A stretch of DNA of 64,000 nt from Pinirhizobacter soli (GCF_015905305.1 NZ_JADZLQ010000002.1:248001-312000), one strand, 5' to 3'. Shown: positions 26,495 through 36,534, counted from the first letter of the stretch. The notes: generated by a model not told the origin, from the letters alone. Made by a program: numbers and translations.

Positions 26495-28702
26495 GTGACC
26501 AAAGGATCGGAGCGTCGCTTGAATCCAGCTACCCAGACCACGCCCGACACGGACGAGGCCCCCGCATCACAGGCGGGAAAACCGGCAGCCACGTCAGGGC
26601 TTGAAGCGGCTCCCGCGCCCGCGGCGCCGGTGGACCTGTCCCTTCCCGAGCTCTACATCCATCGCGAACTGTCGCAACTGCAGTTCAACATCCGCGTGCT
26701 CGAACAGGCTGTGGATGAATCCAAGCCGCTGCTCGAACGGCTGAAGTTCCTGCTGATCTTCTCCAGCAACATGGACGAGTTCTTCGAGATCCGCGTGGCG
26801 GGCCTGAAGCAGCAGATCGCCTTCGACCACGAATTGATCGGCGCCGACGGCATCAGTCCCAAGCGGGCGCTGGCGGAGATTTCCGAACTGGCGCACAAGG
26901 TGATCGAGCGCCAATACCGCATCTTGACCGAGCAGATCATGCCGGCCCTGGCTGAGCGCAAGATCCGCATCGTCCGCCGTGCGAGTTGGACCAACAAGCA
27001 GAAGCTTTGGGTGCGCCGTTTCTTCCGCCAGGAAGTGGCGCCGTTGGTGACGCCGATCGGACTGGATCCCACCCACCCCTTCCCACGCCTGGTCAACAAG
27101 AGCCTTAACTTCATCGTCGAGCTGGAAGGCGTGGACGCCTTCGGCCGTGATTCGGGCCTGGCCATTGTCCCGGCGCCGCGCATCCTGCCGCGTATCATCA
27201 AGTTGCCCGATGAGGTCAACGTCGACGGCGACAACTTCATCCTGCTCTCCTCGATCATCCACGCCCATGCCGAGGAACTCTTCCCGGGCATGAAGGTGCT
27301 CGGCTGCTACCAGTTCCGCCTTACCCGCAATGCCGACCTCTCCATCGACGCCGACGAAGTGGACGACCTCGCCCGCGCGCTGCGCGGCGAGCTTTCATCG
27401 CGCCGTTTCGGCGACGCGGTGCGCTTGGAAGTGGCCGACAATTGCCCGCGGCCGCTGACCGACTACCTGCTCAAGCAGTTCGCGCTGGGCCCGGATGAAC
27501 TTTACGAGGTGAACGGCCCGGTGAACCTGGCGCGCTTGTTCTCCATCGCAGCGCTGCCTGAGTTCGCTCGCCTGCAGTACCCGACCTTCGTGCCCTCGTT
27601 GCCGAAGGTGCTGCGCGCCGGCGCGGACATCTTCCAGGCGATCGCCGCCCACGACATCCTGCTGCTGCATCCCTACGAGTCGTTCACCCCCGTGGTGGAC
27701 CTGCTGCGCCAGGCGGCGAAGGATCCGCTGGTGCTGACCATCAAGCAGACGCTGTACCGCAGTGGCGCCACGTCGGAAATCGTCGATGCCCTGGTGGAAG
27801 CGGCACGTGCCGGCAAGGAAGTGACCGCGGTGGTGGAACTGCGTGCGCGCTTCGACGAGGAATCGAACCTGTCGCTGGCGTCGCGCCTGCAGACGGCCGG
27901 CGCCATCGTGATCTATGGCGTGGTGGGGGTGAAGACCCACGCCAAGATGATGCTGGTGCAGCGCCGCGAGAACGGCCAGCTGGTGCGCTACGCCCACCTG
28001 GGTACCGGCAATTACCACACCGGCAATGCACGCCTGTACACCGACTACAGCCTGCTCACCTCCGACGAAGCCCTTTGCGAGGACGTCCACCGGCTCTTCA
28101 GCGAACTCACCGGCATGGGCAAGGTGCTGCGCATGAAGCGCCTGCTGCGCGCGCCGTTTACCCTGAAAAAGACCCTACTGGACCTGATTTCCGCCGAGAC
28201 CGGCCGCGCGGCGGCAGGCGCACCGGCGCAGATCGTCATCAAGGTCAATGCCATCACCGACCCGAAGGTCATCCGCGCACTCTACCGGGCCTCGATCGCG
28301 GGCGTGAAGGTCGACCTCATCGTGCGCGGCATGTGCTGCCTGCGCCCCGGCGTGCCCGGCATCTCGCAGAACATCCGCGTACGCAGCATCGTCGGCCGCT
28401 TCCTGGAGCACAGCCGGGCCTACTGGTTCCACAACGCCGGAGAACCCCTGCTGTACCTGGCCAGCGCCGACCTGATGGAGCGCAACCTCGACCGGCGCGT
28501 GGAAACCGGTTTTCCCATCGAGGGGAAAAAGCTGCAGCAGCGGGTGAAGAAGGAACTGGACATGTACATGGCCGACAACGCCAACGCCTGGATCCTGCAG
28601 GCTGACGGTTCCTATGTACACGCCACCGCATCCCAGCCGCCCCGCGATGTGCAGATGCAGCTGCTGGAGAAGCTCTCAGCCGCTCCAGCACAGCCCAGTT
28701 GA
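26495..28702 (+). CDS. ppk1: Polyphosphate kinase 1
   Basis: Enzyme of 735 residues that reversibly makes polyphosphate from ATP. The N-terminal tail (about 1-45) is low-complexity Ala/Pro/Thr. The four PPK domains follow: [15 protein letters not shown] opens the N domain, and the phosphorylated catalytic His is in [13 protein letters not shown], with the [11 protein letters not shown] block before it. The GTG at 26495 is favoured by AAGGTGAT just upstream; a TTG at 26519 is an alternative. A PHO box precedes it. It converges with the H1-like gene, 7 bp apart. Confidence 0.96.
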   Translation: MTKGSERRLNPATQTTPDTDEAPASQAGKPAATSGLEAAPAPAAPVDLSLPELYIHRELSQLQFNIRVLEQAVDESKPLLERLKFLLIFSSNMDEFFEIRVAGLKQQIAFDHELIGADGISPKRALAEISELAHKVIERQYRILTEQIMPALAERKIRIVRRASWTNKQKLWVRRFFRQEVAPLVTPIGLDPTHPFPRLVNKSLNFIVELEGVDAFGRDSGLAIVPAPRILPRIIKLPDEVNVDGDNFILLSSIIHAHAEELFPGMKVLGCYQFRLTRNADLSIDADEVDDLARALRGELSSRRFGDAVRLEVADNCPRPLTDYLLKQFALGPDELYEVNGPVNLARLFSIAALPEFARLQYPTFVPSLPKVLRAGADIFQAIAAHDILLLHPYESFTPVVDLLRQAAKDPLVLTIKQTLYRSGATSEIVDALVEAARAGKEVTAVVELRARFDEESNLSLASRLQTAGAIVIYGVVGVKTHAKMMLVQRRENGQLVRYAHLGTGNYHTGNARLYTDYSLLTSDEALCEDVHRLFSELTGMGKVLRMKRLLRAPFTLKKTLLDLISAETGRAAAGAPAQIVIKVNAITDPKVIRALYRASIAGVKVDLIVRGMCCLRPGVPGISQNIRVRSIVGRFLEHSRAYWFHNAGEPLLYLASADLMERNLDRRVETGFPIEGKKLQQRVKKELDMYMADNANAWILQADGSYVHATASQPPRDVQMQLLEKLSAAPAQPS

Positions 28703-28709
28703 CGACCGC

Positions 28710-29204
28710 TTAGCGGGCGGCGCGCTTGCGTGCCGCCTTCTTGGCAGCGGCCTTTCGCACGGCCGGGCCCTTGGTACGCGCAGCCTTCTTCGCAGCGGCG
28801 CTCCGTGCCGATGCGGGTCGCTTGCGCGCAGCGGCCTTGCCCTGGCGCGACAACGCCGTCTTGCTGGCCGCGGCGCTGCCTTCGCGCTTGAGCGCTTTCT
28901 TCGTTGCCGTCGACCGCTTGGCCGAAGTCTTCTTCGCCGCGCCCTTGCGATGGGAAGCGGCGGTGTCCTGCACGGCTTTCTTCTTCGTCGCCTTGCTCGC
29001 GGTTTTCTTCACCGGCGCCTTGACGCCGGCGCGTCGCGCCTTGGACAAGCCGATGGCGATGGCCTGCTTGGCCGAACTGGCACCATGCTTGCCTTCGCGG
29101 ATGTGTTCGATTTCCTCGTGGACGTATTCACCGGCCTGGGTACTGGCGGACTTCCCAGCGCGCTTGTCGGCACGGGCGCGGTCTGTGGTCTTCTTCTCGG
29201 GCAT
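28710..29204 (-). CDS. Histone H1-like, Lys/Ala-rich protein with DUF6496 N-terminus
   Basis: Very basic protein of 164 residues. The N-terminal part (about 1-65) has a KQAIAIGLSKARRAG segment typical of DUF6496 proteins. The remaining 100 residues are Ala/Lys/Arg repeats of AAKK/TKKA type, like eukaryotic H1 tails, AlgP and other bacterial nucleoid proteins. DNA or polyphosphate binding is inferred from charge. The ATG at 29204 has GGAG at good spacing. Its convergent position to ppk1 may be coincidental, though polyphosphate binds Lys-rich proteins. Confidence 0.78.
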   Translation of the reverse strand: MPEKKTTDRARADKRAGKSASTQAGEYVHEEIEHIREGKHGASSAKQAIAIGLSKARRAGVKAPVKKTASKATKKKAVQDTAASHRKGAAKKTSAKRSTATKKALKREGSAAASKTALSRQGKAAARKRPASARSAAAKKAARTKGPAVRKAAAKKAARKRAAR

Positions 29205-29269
29205 GGCGGATGCTCCGTGGCTGGCAGTGGCCGCCATGCTCCGCGCCGGCACGTGAACCGGACGGCAAG

Positions 29270-29953
29270 TCAGTGTCCATGCAAGGCGAGCGCGCGCTCC
29301 ACATCGTGCAGGGTTTCAACCACGCGCGCGCTGCCGGCGAGCACATCAAGGTCCGGCTCGAGCAGGTCCGGCACCATCACCGTGATCATTCCTGCAGCCA
29401 GCGCCGCGCGTACGCCGTTGTGTGAGTCCTCCAGCGCCAGGCAGCGATCGGGCGGCACGCCAAGACGTTTGGCGGCCAGCAGGTAGGGATCGGGTGCGGG
29501 CTTGCCGTGCTCGTAGTCGCCCGCGGCGACGATGGCGTCGAAGCGGTCGGTGAGCCCATGCGCCGCCAGGTGATGCTCGGCCGCAGCATGCGAGGAGGAA
29601 GTTGCAATGGCCCGAGGCAGTCCGAGGCGATCGAGCGTGTCGAGCAATTCCAGGACGCCGGCCTTCACCGCCAGCTGCGTGTCGAGCATCGCAGCGAACC
29701 GGTTGTTCGCGGCGTCCCACAAGCCGTCGACGTCGGTGCCCGGCCCCAGTTCCTCAAGCACCAGCTCGCGGGCCCGCGGGCCGTGCAGGCCGATCAGGCG
29801 CAGGTACAGATCCATCGGCATGGCCACGCCGCGCTCGCTGGAGGCGGCCATCATGGCGTCGCGGTAAAGCGTTTCGGTGTCGAAGATCAGGCCGTCCATG
29901 TCGAAGACCACGGCGGCGGGGAGGAAATCCAAGGTCAGCATGCTACGGCCCAT
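29270..29953 (-). CDS. HAD-superfamily phosphatase (beta-phosphoglucomutase-like)
   Basis: Soluble enzyme of 227 residues. Motif I is VFDMDGLIFDTE with nucleophile Asp, motif II is ATSSS, motif III is the Lys in HGKPAPDPYLLA, and motif IV is ALEDSHNGVRAA. An alpha-helical cap sits between motifs I and II, so it belongs to subfamily I (phosphoglycolate phosphatase or beta-phosphoglucomutase relatives). The substrate is unknown, probably a sugar phosphate. Two possible ATGs (29953, 29941) lack a clear ribosome site, so the start is uncertain by four codons. Confidence 0.87.
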   Translation of the reverse strand: MGRSMLTLDFLPAAVVFDMDGLIFDTETLYRDAMMAASSERGVAMPMDLYLRLIGLHGPRARELVLEELGPGTDVDGLWDAANNRFAAMLDTQLAVKAGVLELLDTLDRLGLPRAIATSSSHAAAEHHLAAHGLTDRFDAIVAAGDYEHGKPAPDPYLLAAKRLGVPPDRCLALEDSHNGVRAALAAGMITVMVPDLLEPDLDVLAGSARVVETLHDVERALALHGH

Positions 29954-30040
29954 GGGATATGCAAACGCAGGATTTTACCCCTAGGCAGCCCGCCGGGGCG
30001 TCGCTAGAGTGGGTCAAACCGTCGATAGGGGTTCCATCAC

Positions 30041-31966
30041 ATGCTTCGCACCTCGCGTTTTTCGTGGCGCCTTGCCGCGCTCATCGCCCTTGCCCTGTCC
30101 AGTGCCGCCGTGGCCCAGGAGGCCACCGCGCCGCAATACCCGAACTACCCTTCGGAAACCCCCGCCACGTTCAAGCAGAGCAGCGAGGGCTTCGACTACG
30201 AACGGCGCGAGGTGATGATCCCCATGCGCGATGGAGTCAAGCTGCATACGGTGATCCTGGTGCCCAAGGGCGCCCACCACGCCGGCATCCTGCTTACCCG
30301 CACGCCCTACGACGCCGATGAACTGACCACCCATGGCCATACCGGCAACCTCGGCGCCACCTTGAACGGCTACGACAATGCGCCCGATGTGATCGTCCAG
30401 GACGGCTACATCCGCGTGGTCCAGGACATCCGCGGCAAGTACGGTTCGGAAGGCGACTACGTGATGAACCGGCCGCTGCACGGCCCGCAGAACCCCACGC
30501 CGATCGATGAATCAACCGACACCTACGACACCATCGACTATCTGGTGAAGAACATCCCCGAGTCCAATGGACGCGTGGGCACCATCGGTATTTCCTACGA
30601 TGGCTTCGAGCCGCTGATGTCGCTGGTGAATCCGCATCCGGCGCTGAAGGTTGCCGTGCCGATGAACCCGATGGTCGATGGCTGGATGGGTGACGACTGG
30701 TTCCACAACGGCGCCTTCCGCGCGCAGAACCTGCCGTACATCCTTGAACAGACGGCCAGCCGCAAGAACGAGATCAAGTTCAGTTCCTCCGTGCACGACG
30801 AGTACGACCTGTACCTGCGTGCCGGTGCCACCGGCGAGATGGCGCGCCGCTATGGCCTGGAGCAGGTCGGCTTCTGGCAAAAGCTCGTTGCCCATCCCGC
30901 CTACGACAGCTTCTGGAGCGACCAGGCGGTGGACAAGGTGCTGGCGGGCCAGCCGCTGAAGGTGCCCACCATGCTGGTGCACTCGCTATGGGACCAGGAA
31001 GACATCTATGGCGCGATCGCCGTGTACAAGGCGATCAAGCCCAAGGACACCGGCAACGACAAGGTGTTCCTGGTGATGGGTCCCTGGCACCACGGCCAGG
31101 AGATCGAGAACGCCAGTTCGCTTGGCGCGGTGCAGTTCGGTTCGGACACGGGCCTGTACTTCCGCCAGAAGATCCTGCGTCCGTTCCTGGCGCATTACCT
31201 GAAGGATGACGCGCCGGCCAACCCGGTGGCACCGGTCACAGCCTATGAAACCGGCAGCAACGTGTGGCGCACTTTCCGCCAGTGGCCGGTGGCAACGCAG
31301 GCTCGGGCGCTTTACTTAGGTGGCGACGGCAAGCTCGGCTTCGCCAGGCCCTCGGGCGAGGCCTACCAGGAATACGTTTCCGATCCAGCCAAGCCCGTGC
31401 CCTTCCGCGCCCGGCCGATCCAGCCGGTGGGTTACGACCCGGGGCAAACCTGGTCCGAATGGCTGGTGGATGACCAGCGCGAGGCCTCAGGCCGCCCTGA
31501 CGTGGTTTCCTGGACATCCGACGTACTCACCCAGCCGCTGGTGATCCGTGGCCAGCCCGTGGTACACCTGCGCGCCAGCACCACCGGCACGGACAGCGAC
31601 TGGGTGGTCAAGCTGATCGACGTCTATCCGGACATGGAACCGATGGACGCGGCGATGGGCGGCTACCAGTTGATGATCGCCGGTGACATCCTGCGCGGCC
31701 GCTACCGCGAGGGGTTCACCGTGGCCAAGCCCATCAAGGCCGGCGCGCCGCTGGATTACAGCTTCGAGCTGCCCACCACCGACCACGTGTTCCTGCCAGG
31801 CCACCGCCTGATGGTGCAGGTGCAGTCCAGCTGGTTCCCGCTGTACGACCGCAACCCGCAGACCTACGTGGACAACATCTTCTTCGCCAAGCCCGGCGAC
31901 TACAAAAAGGCCACTCAGCGCATCTTCGGCGACAGCCATGTGGACCTTCCCGTAACCAGTAATTAA
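30041..31966 (+). CDS. CocE/NonD-type hydrolase, second paralogue
   Basis: Secreted hydrolase of 641 residues, paralogous along its whole length to the gene at 16070. The signal peptide is 1-26. The nucleophile motif is GISYDG (Ser185), with Asp in SLWDQEDIYG and His in MGPWHHGQ. The C-terminal jelly-roll domain is complete, ending with the same LMVQVQSSWFPLYDRNPQTYV block. It is alpha-amino acid ester hydrolase-like in family terms. It is followed by a strong hairpin and so is probably a single-gene transcript. Confidence 0.88.
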   Translation: MLRTSRFSWRLAALIALALSSAAVAQEATAPQYPNYPSETPATFKQSSEGFDYERREVMIPMRDGVKLHTVILVPKGAHHAGILLTRTPYDADELTTHGHTGNLGATLNGYDNAPDVIVQDGYIRVVQDIRGKYGSEGDYVMNRPLHGPQNPTPIDESTDTYDTIDYLVKNIPESNGRVGTIGISYDGFEPLMSLVNPHPALKVAVPMNPMVDGWMGDDWFHNGAFRAQNLPYILEQTASRKNEIKFSSSVHDEYDLYLRAGATGEMARRYGLEQVGFWQKLVAHPAYDSFWSDQAVDKVLAGQPLKVPTMLVHSLWDQEDIYGAIAVYKAIKPKDTGNDKVFLVMGPWHHGQEIENASSLGAVQFGSDTGLYFRQKILRPFLAHYLKDDAPANPVAPVTAYETGSNVWRTFRQWPVATQARALYLGGDGKLGFARPSGEAYQEYVSDPAKPVPFRARPIQPVGYDPGQTWSEWLVDDQREASGRPDVVSWTSDVLTQPLVIRGQPVVHLRASTTGTDSDWVVKLIDVYPDMEPMDAAMGGYQLMIAGDILRGRYREGFTVAKPIKAGAPLDYSFELPTTDHVFLPGHRLMVQVQSSWFPLYDRNPQTYVDNIFFAKPGDYKKATQRIFGDSHVDLPVTSN

Positions 31967-31971
31967 TGGGA

Positions 31972-31999
31972 AACGGGCCAGCGGTCACGCTGGCCCGTT
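31972..31999 (+). terminator. Hairpin terminator after CocE-type paralogue
   Basis: A perfect 12-bp stem (31972-31983 with 31988-31999) with a 4-nt loop begins 6 bp after the stop codon and is followed by CGTTGC. The T-run is short, but position and strength fit an intrinsic terminator. Confidence 0.7.
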
Positions 32000-32137
32000 C
32001 GTTGCATCACCGGCGGCATGCATCGATCCCATCAACACCGCCAAGGCACCGAACTCCCCATCCATGCGGCGCGCCCGCACGCCTGCCGGGAAATCGTCGC
32101 GCGACGCCTGCACGGCACGGACGCAATTGCACGAAAA

Positions 32138-32407
32138 GTGACGCTTGGCGGCATCCTTTTCTTCGCCGTGACGGCCTTGGCTTGGATGGCCTGGTTGTCG
32201 CCGGTGGTGGATACCGCACGGCGGATGGGGTTCTCGCTCGACTGGCTCCTGCGCGTGCAGCAGGCGTCGCTCGGCAGCGCCGACAGCTTCAACATCATTG
32301 CCGCCGTCGCGGTCGTGTGCGGCGTGGTGTTCGTCGTCTGGTCCGGCTATGTGCGCCACATCCTCGCGGCGCGAAAAACCGCCCCGGGTAAGCCGACCGG
32401 CGAATAA
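32138..32407 (+). CDS. Small two-helix membrane protein, hypothetical
   Basis: Predicted 89 residues from a GTG at 32138. Two hydrophobic stretches (about 4-22 and 48-68) are separated by a basic/amphipathic segment and followed by a basic, proline-containing tail. Third codon positions are strongly G/C, which supports coding. No good ribosome site is seen before this GTG, and the frame is open to an ATG at 32018, so the start is unsure. No family is recognised. The 31967-32137 stretch before it holds only the hairpin terminator and nothing else I can identify. Confidence 0.5.
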   Translation: MTLGGILFFAVTALAWMAWLSPVVDTARRMGFSLDWLLRVQQASLGSADSFNIIAAVAVVCGVVFVVWSGYVRHILAARKTAPGKPTGE

Positions 32408-32501
32408 ATACGTTTTCGCAAAAGCATGATGCATGCATGGGCCGTGTCAACGCGCCCGGCGTGCACGCGTTTGATCTCCCACCACTACCGGAGAGCAAAC
32501 C

Positions 32502-32918
32502 ATGTCCAAGACCCTCCCCCTCGTCGCCAGCCTGCTGATCGCCTTCGGCGTGTCGGGCGCCGCCATCGCCCAGGACACGCCGGATGCTGCGCAGCCTGCC
32601 GGCGCCATGCAGGGCCACCGCCAGCCTGATCCCGAGCACCAGGCCCAGCGCCTGACAAAGATGCTGAACCTGACACCGGATCAGTCGAACAAGATCGCCG
32701 CAATCCTGCAGCAGCGGCAACAGCAGTTCGCCGCGCTGAAGTCCGACAGCAGCGCCGACCCGATGGCCCAGCGCCAGAAGACGCGCGACCTGATGAAGTC
32801 GTCGCAGTCGCAGATCGATGCCGTGCTCACCGATGCGCAGCGCCAGCAGTGGCAGGCCATGCGGGAAAAGATGCGCCAGAAGTGGCAGGACAAGAAGTCG
32901 TCGAGCGACCAGGGCTAA
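32502..32918 (+). CDS. Spy/CpxP-like periplasmic LTXXQ protein
   Basis: Protein of 138 residues with a signal peptide (1-23). The mature part is Gln-rich and helical, with an LTPDQSNKIAAIL motif and a later LTDAQRQQWQAMREKM motif, the paired LTxxQ repeats of Spy/CpxP chaperones. E. coli relatives bind unfolded proteins or the CpxA sensor in the periplasm. GGAGAG lies before the ATG. No Cpx genes are in the window. Confidence 0.78.
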   Translation: MSKTLPLVASLLIAFGVSGAAIAQDTPDAAQPAGAMQGHRQPDPEHQAQRLTKMLNLTPDQSNKIAAILQQRQQQFAALKSDSSADPMAQRQKTRDLMKSSQSQIDAVLTDAQRQQWQAMREKMRQKWQDKKSSSDQG

Positions 32919-32933
32919 AGCACTTTTTGCAAG

Positions 32934-32970
32934 CGGCGGATCACCCTCCCCAGACGGAGGTGATCCGCCG
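32934..32970. terminator. Strong GC-rich hairpin after the Spy-like gene
   Basis: Arms 32934-32945 and 32959-32970 pair over 12 bp. An alternative pairing extends the stem through CTCC/GGAG around a CCAGAC loop. It lies 15 bp after the stop codon but lacks a T-run, so termination is inferred from position only. Confidence 0.5.
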
Positions 32971-33145
32971 GCTCCATGCAGTCCTTGGGATCGCTTGATC
33001 CGGTCCGTATCGAATTTGTCGTAAAAGTCTCCTTTCAGCTATTTGCAGGCTGGACAAGGCGCGCTTTCTGGACGACGGTTCATTGTCCGGGCGACACCGC
33101 CCTCGACGCGCAACGGATGCGCGCCAGCATGTGCAAGGAGCACCC

Positions 33146-34414
33146 ATGCGTTTGATTCCGCTCGCCGGCCGCCTGGCCATGGCGTCCATGCTCGCCCCCG
33201 CCGCGGCCCTGGCCGACGTTGCCGATGAAACCCTTACCGGTGACTGGAACGGCACGCGCACGCGCCTGGCCGATCGCGGCGTGGCGTTCTCGTTCAACTA
33301 CACCGCGGAAGCGGCGCGCAACTACAGCGGCGGCGACCGCCTGCGCAACCGCATCAGCGGCCAGCTCGGCCTGCTTGCCGATGTCGACCTCAACAAGCTT
33401 TACGGCCTGCACGATGCGGAGGTCCGTCTGGCCATCACCCACCGCGCCGGCCGTAACCTGAGCGACGATACCCAGCTGGGCGTGTTGCAGCAGGTGCAGG
33501 AAGTGTATGGACGCGGCCAGACCTGGCGGCTTACGCAGCTGTGGTTCCGCCAGGCTTATTTCGATCAGGCACTGTCGGTGAAGTTCGGTCGGGTTACTGT
33601 TGGCGAGGACTTCGCCGCCTTCGACTGTGCATTCCAGAACCTCACCTTCTGCGGTTCGCAACCGGGCAACCTGGTAGGCAACTACTGGTACAACTGGCCG
33701 GTCAGCCAGTGGGGACTGGTGCTCACGGCGAAAGCGGGTGCAAGCACCTATGTGAGGGTTGGTGCTTACCAGGTGAACCCGGCGTACCTGCAGAACCGCA
33801 ACGCGCTGAAAATAAACAATCCCGCCGGCACCACCGGCGCACTGATCCCGTTGGAATTCGGCATCAAGCCCGTCTTCGATGAAGAACGCGATGGCAGCTA
33901 CAAGTTCGGCGTCTGGTATGACACGTCACGTCACAATGATGTTTACGCCGACATCAATGGTGAATCGCAGGCGCTGAGCGGCCTGCCCTTTGATCGGCGC
34001 CGTGGCGCGCACGGCGCCTACGTGAACTTCGAACAGCAGGTGTCGACCAACGTGCGGTTGTTCCTCAACGCCACGCAGGCCGACCGCCGTACCAGCACGA
34101 CCGATCGCCAACTCTCCATCGGCAGCAGCTGGGGCGCACCGTTCGCCTCCCGGCCGCTGGACGACATCGGCTTTGCGGTGGGCACGACACACGTGAACGG
34201 CCGCGTGATCCGCCGCCAGCGCCAGCTCAACGGCTTGTTGCCCGTGCATGCGCCGGTGGGCGGCTACGAAGGCGTGGCGGAGCTCTACTACACCTACCGC
34301 CCTACCGGCTGGCTAATGCTTCGCCCCAACGTGCAGTACATCAAGCATCCCGGCGGCTCGTCGCTAAACGACAACGCCACCGTGCTCGGATTGAAGTTCA
34401 ACGTGGACGTCTAA
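33146..34414 (+). CDS. OprB-family carbohydrate-selective porin
   Basis: Outer-membrane beta-barrel of 422 residues with a signal peptide (about 1-23, ending ALA). GDWNGTRTRLADRGVAFSFNYTAEA is the N-terminal OprB signature. Alternating hydrophobic strands run throughout, and the protein ends in a short strand (GLKFNVDV). A CxxxxxxFC pair at about 162-170 may form a disulphide. OprB proteins pass glucose and other sugars. AAGGAG lies five bases before the ATG. No sugar kinase or ABC transporter is adjacent. Confidence 0.88.
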   Translation: MRLIPLAGRLAMASMLAPAAALADVADETLTGDWNGTRTRLADRGVAFSFNYTAEAARNYSGGDRLRNRISGQLGLLADVDLNKLYGLHDAEVRLAITHRAGRNLSDDTQLGVLQQVQEVYGRGQTWRLTQLWFRQAYFDQALSVKFGRVTVGEDFAAFDCAFQNLTFCGSQPGNLVGNYWYNWPVSQWGLVLTAKAGASTYVRVGAYQVNPAYLQNRNALKINNPAGTTGALIPLEFGIKPVFDEERDGSYKFGVWYDTSRHNDVYADINGESQALSGLPFDRRRGAHGAYVNFEQQVSTNVRLFLNATQADRRTSTTDRQLSIGSSWGAPFASRPLDDIGFAVGTTHVNGRVIRRQRQLNGLLPVHAPVGGYEGVAELYYTYRPTGWLMLRPNVQYIKHPGGSSLNDNATVLGLKFNVDV

Positions 34415-34421
34415 CCGAAGG

Positions 34422-34871
34422 TTAGCGCTGGATCACCAGCAGGGTGGAGGTAGCGGAGGCATACAGCTTGCCGTCGTCGCCCACCAGGCGCCCTTCGGCG
34501 AAGGCTGCGCGGCGCCCGATGGTCACCACCCTGCCCTCGGCGCGGACACGGCCTGAGTCGCGCGTGAGGGCCTTGTGGTAGGCCACCTTCAGTTCCAGCG
34601 TGGTGTACGCCTGGTCGGCGGCAAGCTTGCTGTGCACGGCGCAGCCGCAGGATGAATCAAGCAAGGTGGCTGCATAGCCACCGTGGATCATGCCGATGGG
34701 GTTGTAGGCGTGGTCGCCGGGGATGCCGGCGAATACCGCGAAGCCTTCGTCCACCTCGACCAGGTCGAAGTCCAGCGAGATCGCGATGCCTGGCCGCTGG
34801 CCAGACGCCATCAGGGCCTTCAATTGTTCAAGGCCAGTAAGGCCCGGCCCGATTTCATCAGCCAGTGACAT
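34422..34871 (-). CDS. PaaI-type hotdog thioesterase
   Basis: Protein of 149 residues with a single hotdog domain. The motif NPIGMIHGGYAATLLDSSCGCAV is the PaaI/COG2050 active-site region. It should hydrolyse an acyl-CoA or aryl-CoA thioester; the substrate is unknown. The third of three clustered ATGs (34871) is chosen because GGAG lies nine bases before it; the upstream ATGs at 34880 and 34886 lack such a site. It is convergent with the porin gene, 7 bp apart. Confidence 0.85.
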   Translation of the reverse strand: MSLADEIGPGLTGLEQLKALMASGQRPGIAISLDFDLVEVDEGFAVFAGIPGDHAYNPIGMIHGGYAATLLDSSCGCAVHSKLAADQAYTTLELKVAYHKALTRDSGRVRAEGRVVTIGRRAAFAEGRLVGDDGKLYASATSTLLVIQR

Positions 34872-34921
34872 GACGGCCATCTCCATTTTGGATGACGACC
34901 ATCATACAACCCATGGCCTGC

Positions 34922-36439
34922 TTATTCCACGACCACGGGAATCTTGCCGATGCGCGATTGCCATTCGCGCGGGCCGGTCTTGTGCACCGAGCTTCCCGTG
35001 CTGTCCACGGCCACCGTCACCGGCATGTCGACCACGTCGAACTCGTAGATCGCCTCCATGCCCAGGTCCTCGAAGGCCACCGTACGCGAGGCCTTGATCG
35101 CCTTGGACACCAGATAGGCGGCGCCGCCGACGGCCATCAGGTACACCGCCTTGTTGTCGCGGATGGCCTCGATGCCCGCGGGGCCGCGCTCGGCCTTGCC
35201 GACCATCCCCAGCAGGCCCGTGGCCTCCAGCATCTGGCGGGTGAATTTGTCCATGCGCGTGGCGGTGGTGGGGCCAGCGGGGCCGACCACTTCATCACGC
35301 ACGGGGTCGACCGGTCCCACGTAGTAGATGAAGCGATTGGTGAAATCCACCGGCAGTGTCTCGCCACGGTTGAGCATGTCCACCATGCGCTTGTGCGCGG
35401 CGTCACGGCCGGTAAGCAGCTTGCCGTTGAGGAGCAGCACTTCGCCCGGCTTCCACGCGGCCACTTCCTCGCGGGTCACGGTGTCAAGGTTCACCCGGCG
35501 CCCCTTGGAGGCGTCGTAGGTGAGCTTGGGCCAGTCTTCGAGCGACGGCGGATCCAGCGCGACGGGGCCGGAACCGTCCAGTACGAAATGCGCGTGGCGG
35601 GTCGCCGCGCAATTGGGGATCATCGCCACAGGCAGGTTCGCGGCGTGGGTAGGATAGTCCTTGACCTTGATGTCGAGCACGGTGGTGAGGCCACCCAGGC
35701 CCTGGGCGCCGATGCCCAGCGCATTGACCTTCTCGTAGAGCTCCAGGCGCAATTCCTCGGCGCGGTTGGAAGCACCGCGGGCGATCAGGTCGGTGATGTC
35801 GATCGGCTCCATCAGCGCTTCCTTGGCCAACAGCATGGCCTTCTCGGCGGTGCCGCCGATGCCGATGCCCAGCATGCCCGGCGGGCACCAGCCGGCGCCC
35901 ATGGTGGGGACCGTCTTGATCACCCAGTCGACGATCGAATCGGACGGGTTCAACATCGCGAACTTGGATTTCGCCTCCGAGCCACCGCCCTTGGCGGCGA
36001 CGATCACGTCCAGCTTGTTGCCTGGCACCACCGACACGTTCACCACCGCCGGCGTGTTGTCGCGGGTATTGCTGCGCTTGCCGGCGGGATCGGCCAGCAC
36101 CGAGGCGCGCAGCTTGTTGTCCGGGTCGTTGTAGGCGCGGCGCACGCCCTCGTTGCACATGTCTTCCACGCCCATGGTGGCGTCTTCCCAGCGCACGTCC
36201 ATGCCGATCTTCAGGAACACCGTGACGATGCCGGTGTCCTGGCAGATCGGCCGGTGGCCTTCGGCGCACATGCGCGAGTTGATCAGGATCTGGGCGATGG
36301 CATCCCGGGCTGCCGGCGATTCCTCGCGCTCGTAGGCGGCGGCGAGGTTCTTGATGTAATCCACCGGGTGGTAATAGGAAATGTACTGCAGGGCGTCGGC
36401 AACGCTCTGGATGAGGTCTTCCTGCTTGATCGAGGTCAT
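34922..36439 (-). CDS. Class I fumarate hydratase (iron-sulfur)
   Basis: TCA-cycle enzyme of 505 residues converting fumarate and malate. It is the heat-labile 4Fe-4S type. Cys residues in RPICQDTG and GWCPPGM fit cluster ligands of the N-terminal domain. The C-terminal beta domain carries GPTTATRMD. Full length as in E. coli FumA/FumB (about 548) minus small loops. A tartrate dehydratase-like reading is unlikely because alpha and beta parts are fused. Confidence 0.93.
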   Translation of the reverse strand: MTSIKQEDLIQSVADALQYISYYHPVDYIKNLAAAYEREESPAARDAIAQILINSRMCAEGHRPICQDTGIVTVFLKIGMDVRWEDATMGVEDMCNEGVRRAYNDPDNKLRASVLADPAGKRSNTRDNTPAVVNVSVVPGNKLDVIVAAKGGGSEAKSKFAMLNPSDSIVDWVIKTVPTMGAGWCPPGMLGIGIGGTAEKAMLLAKEALMEPIDITDLIARGASNRAEELRLELYEKVNALGIGAQGLGGLTTVLDIKVKDYPTHAANLPVAMIPNCAATRHAHFVLDGSGPVALDPPSLEDWPKLTYDASKGRRVNLDTVTREEVAAWKPGEVLLLNGKLLTGRDAAHKRMVDMLNRGETLPVDFTNRFIYYVGPVDPVRDEVVGPAGPTTATRMDKFTRQMLEATGLLGMVGKAERGPAGIEAIRDNKAVYLMAVGGAAYLVSKAIKASRTVAFEDLGMEAIYEFDVVDMPVTVAVDSTGSSVHKTGPREWQSRIGKIPVVVE

Positions 36440-36534
36440 GGCTGGGCGGCTGGCTTTGACGGCAAAGTAGCCATTTTAGCCCACCTGCGGCCAGCGCAGG
36501 CCGCATGGGAACGCCGTTGAAGCCGCCCGGGCGC

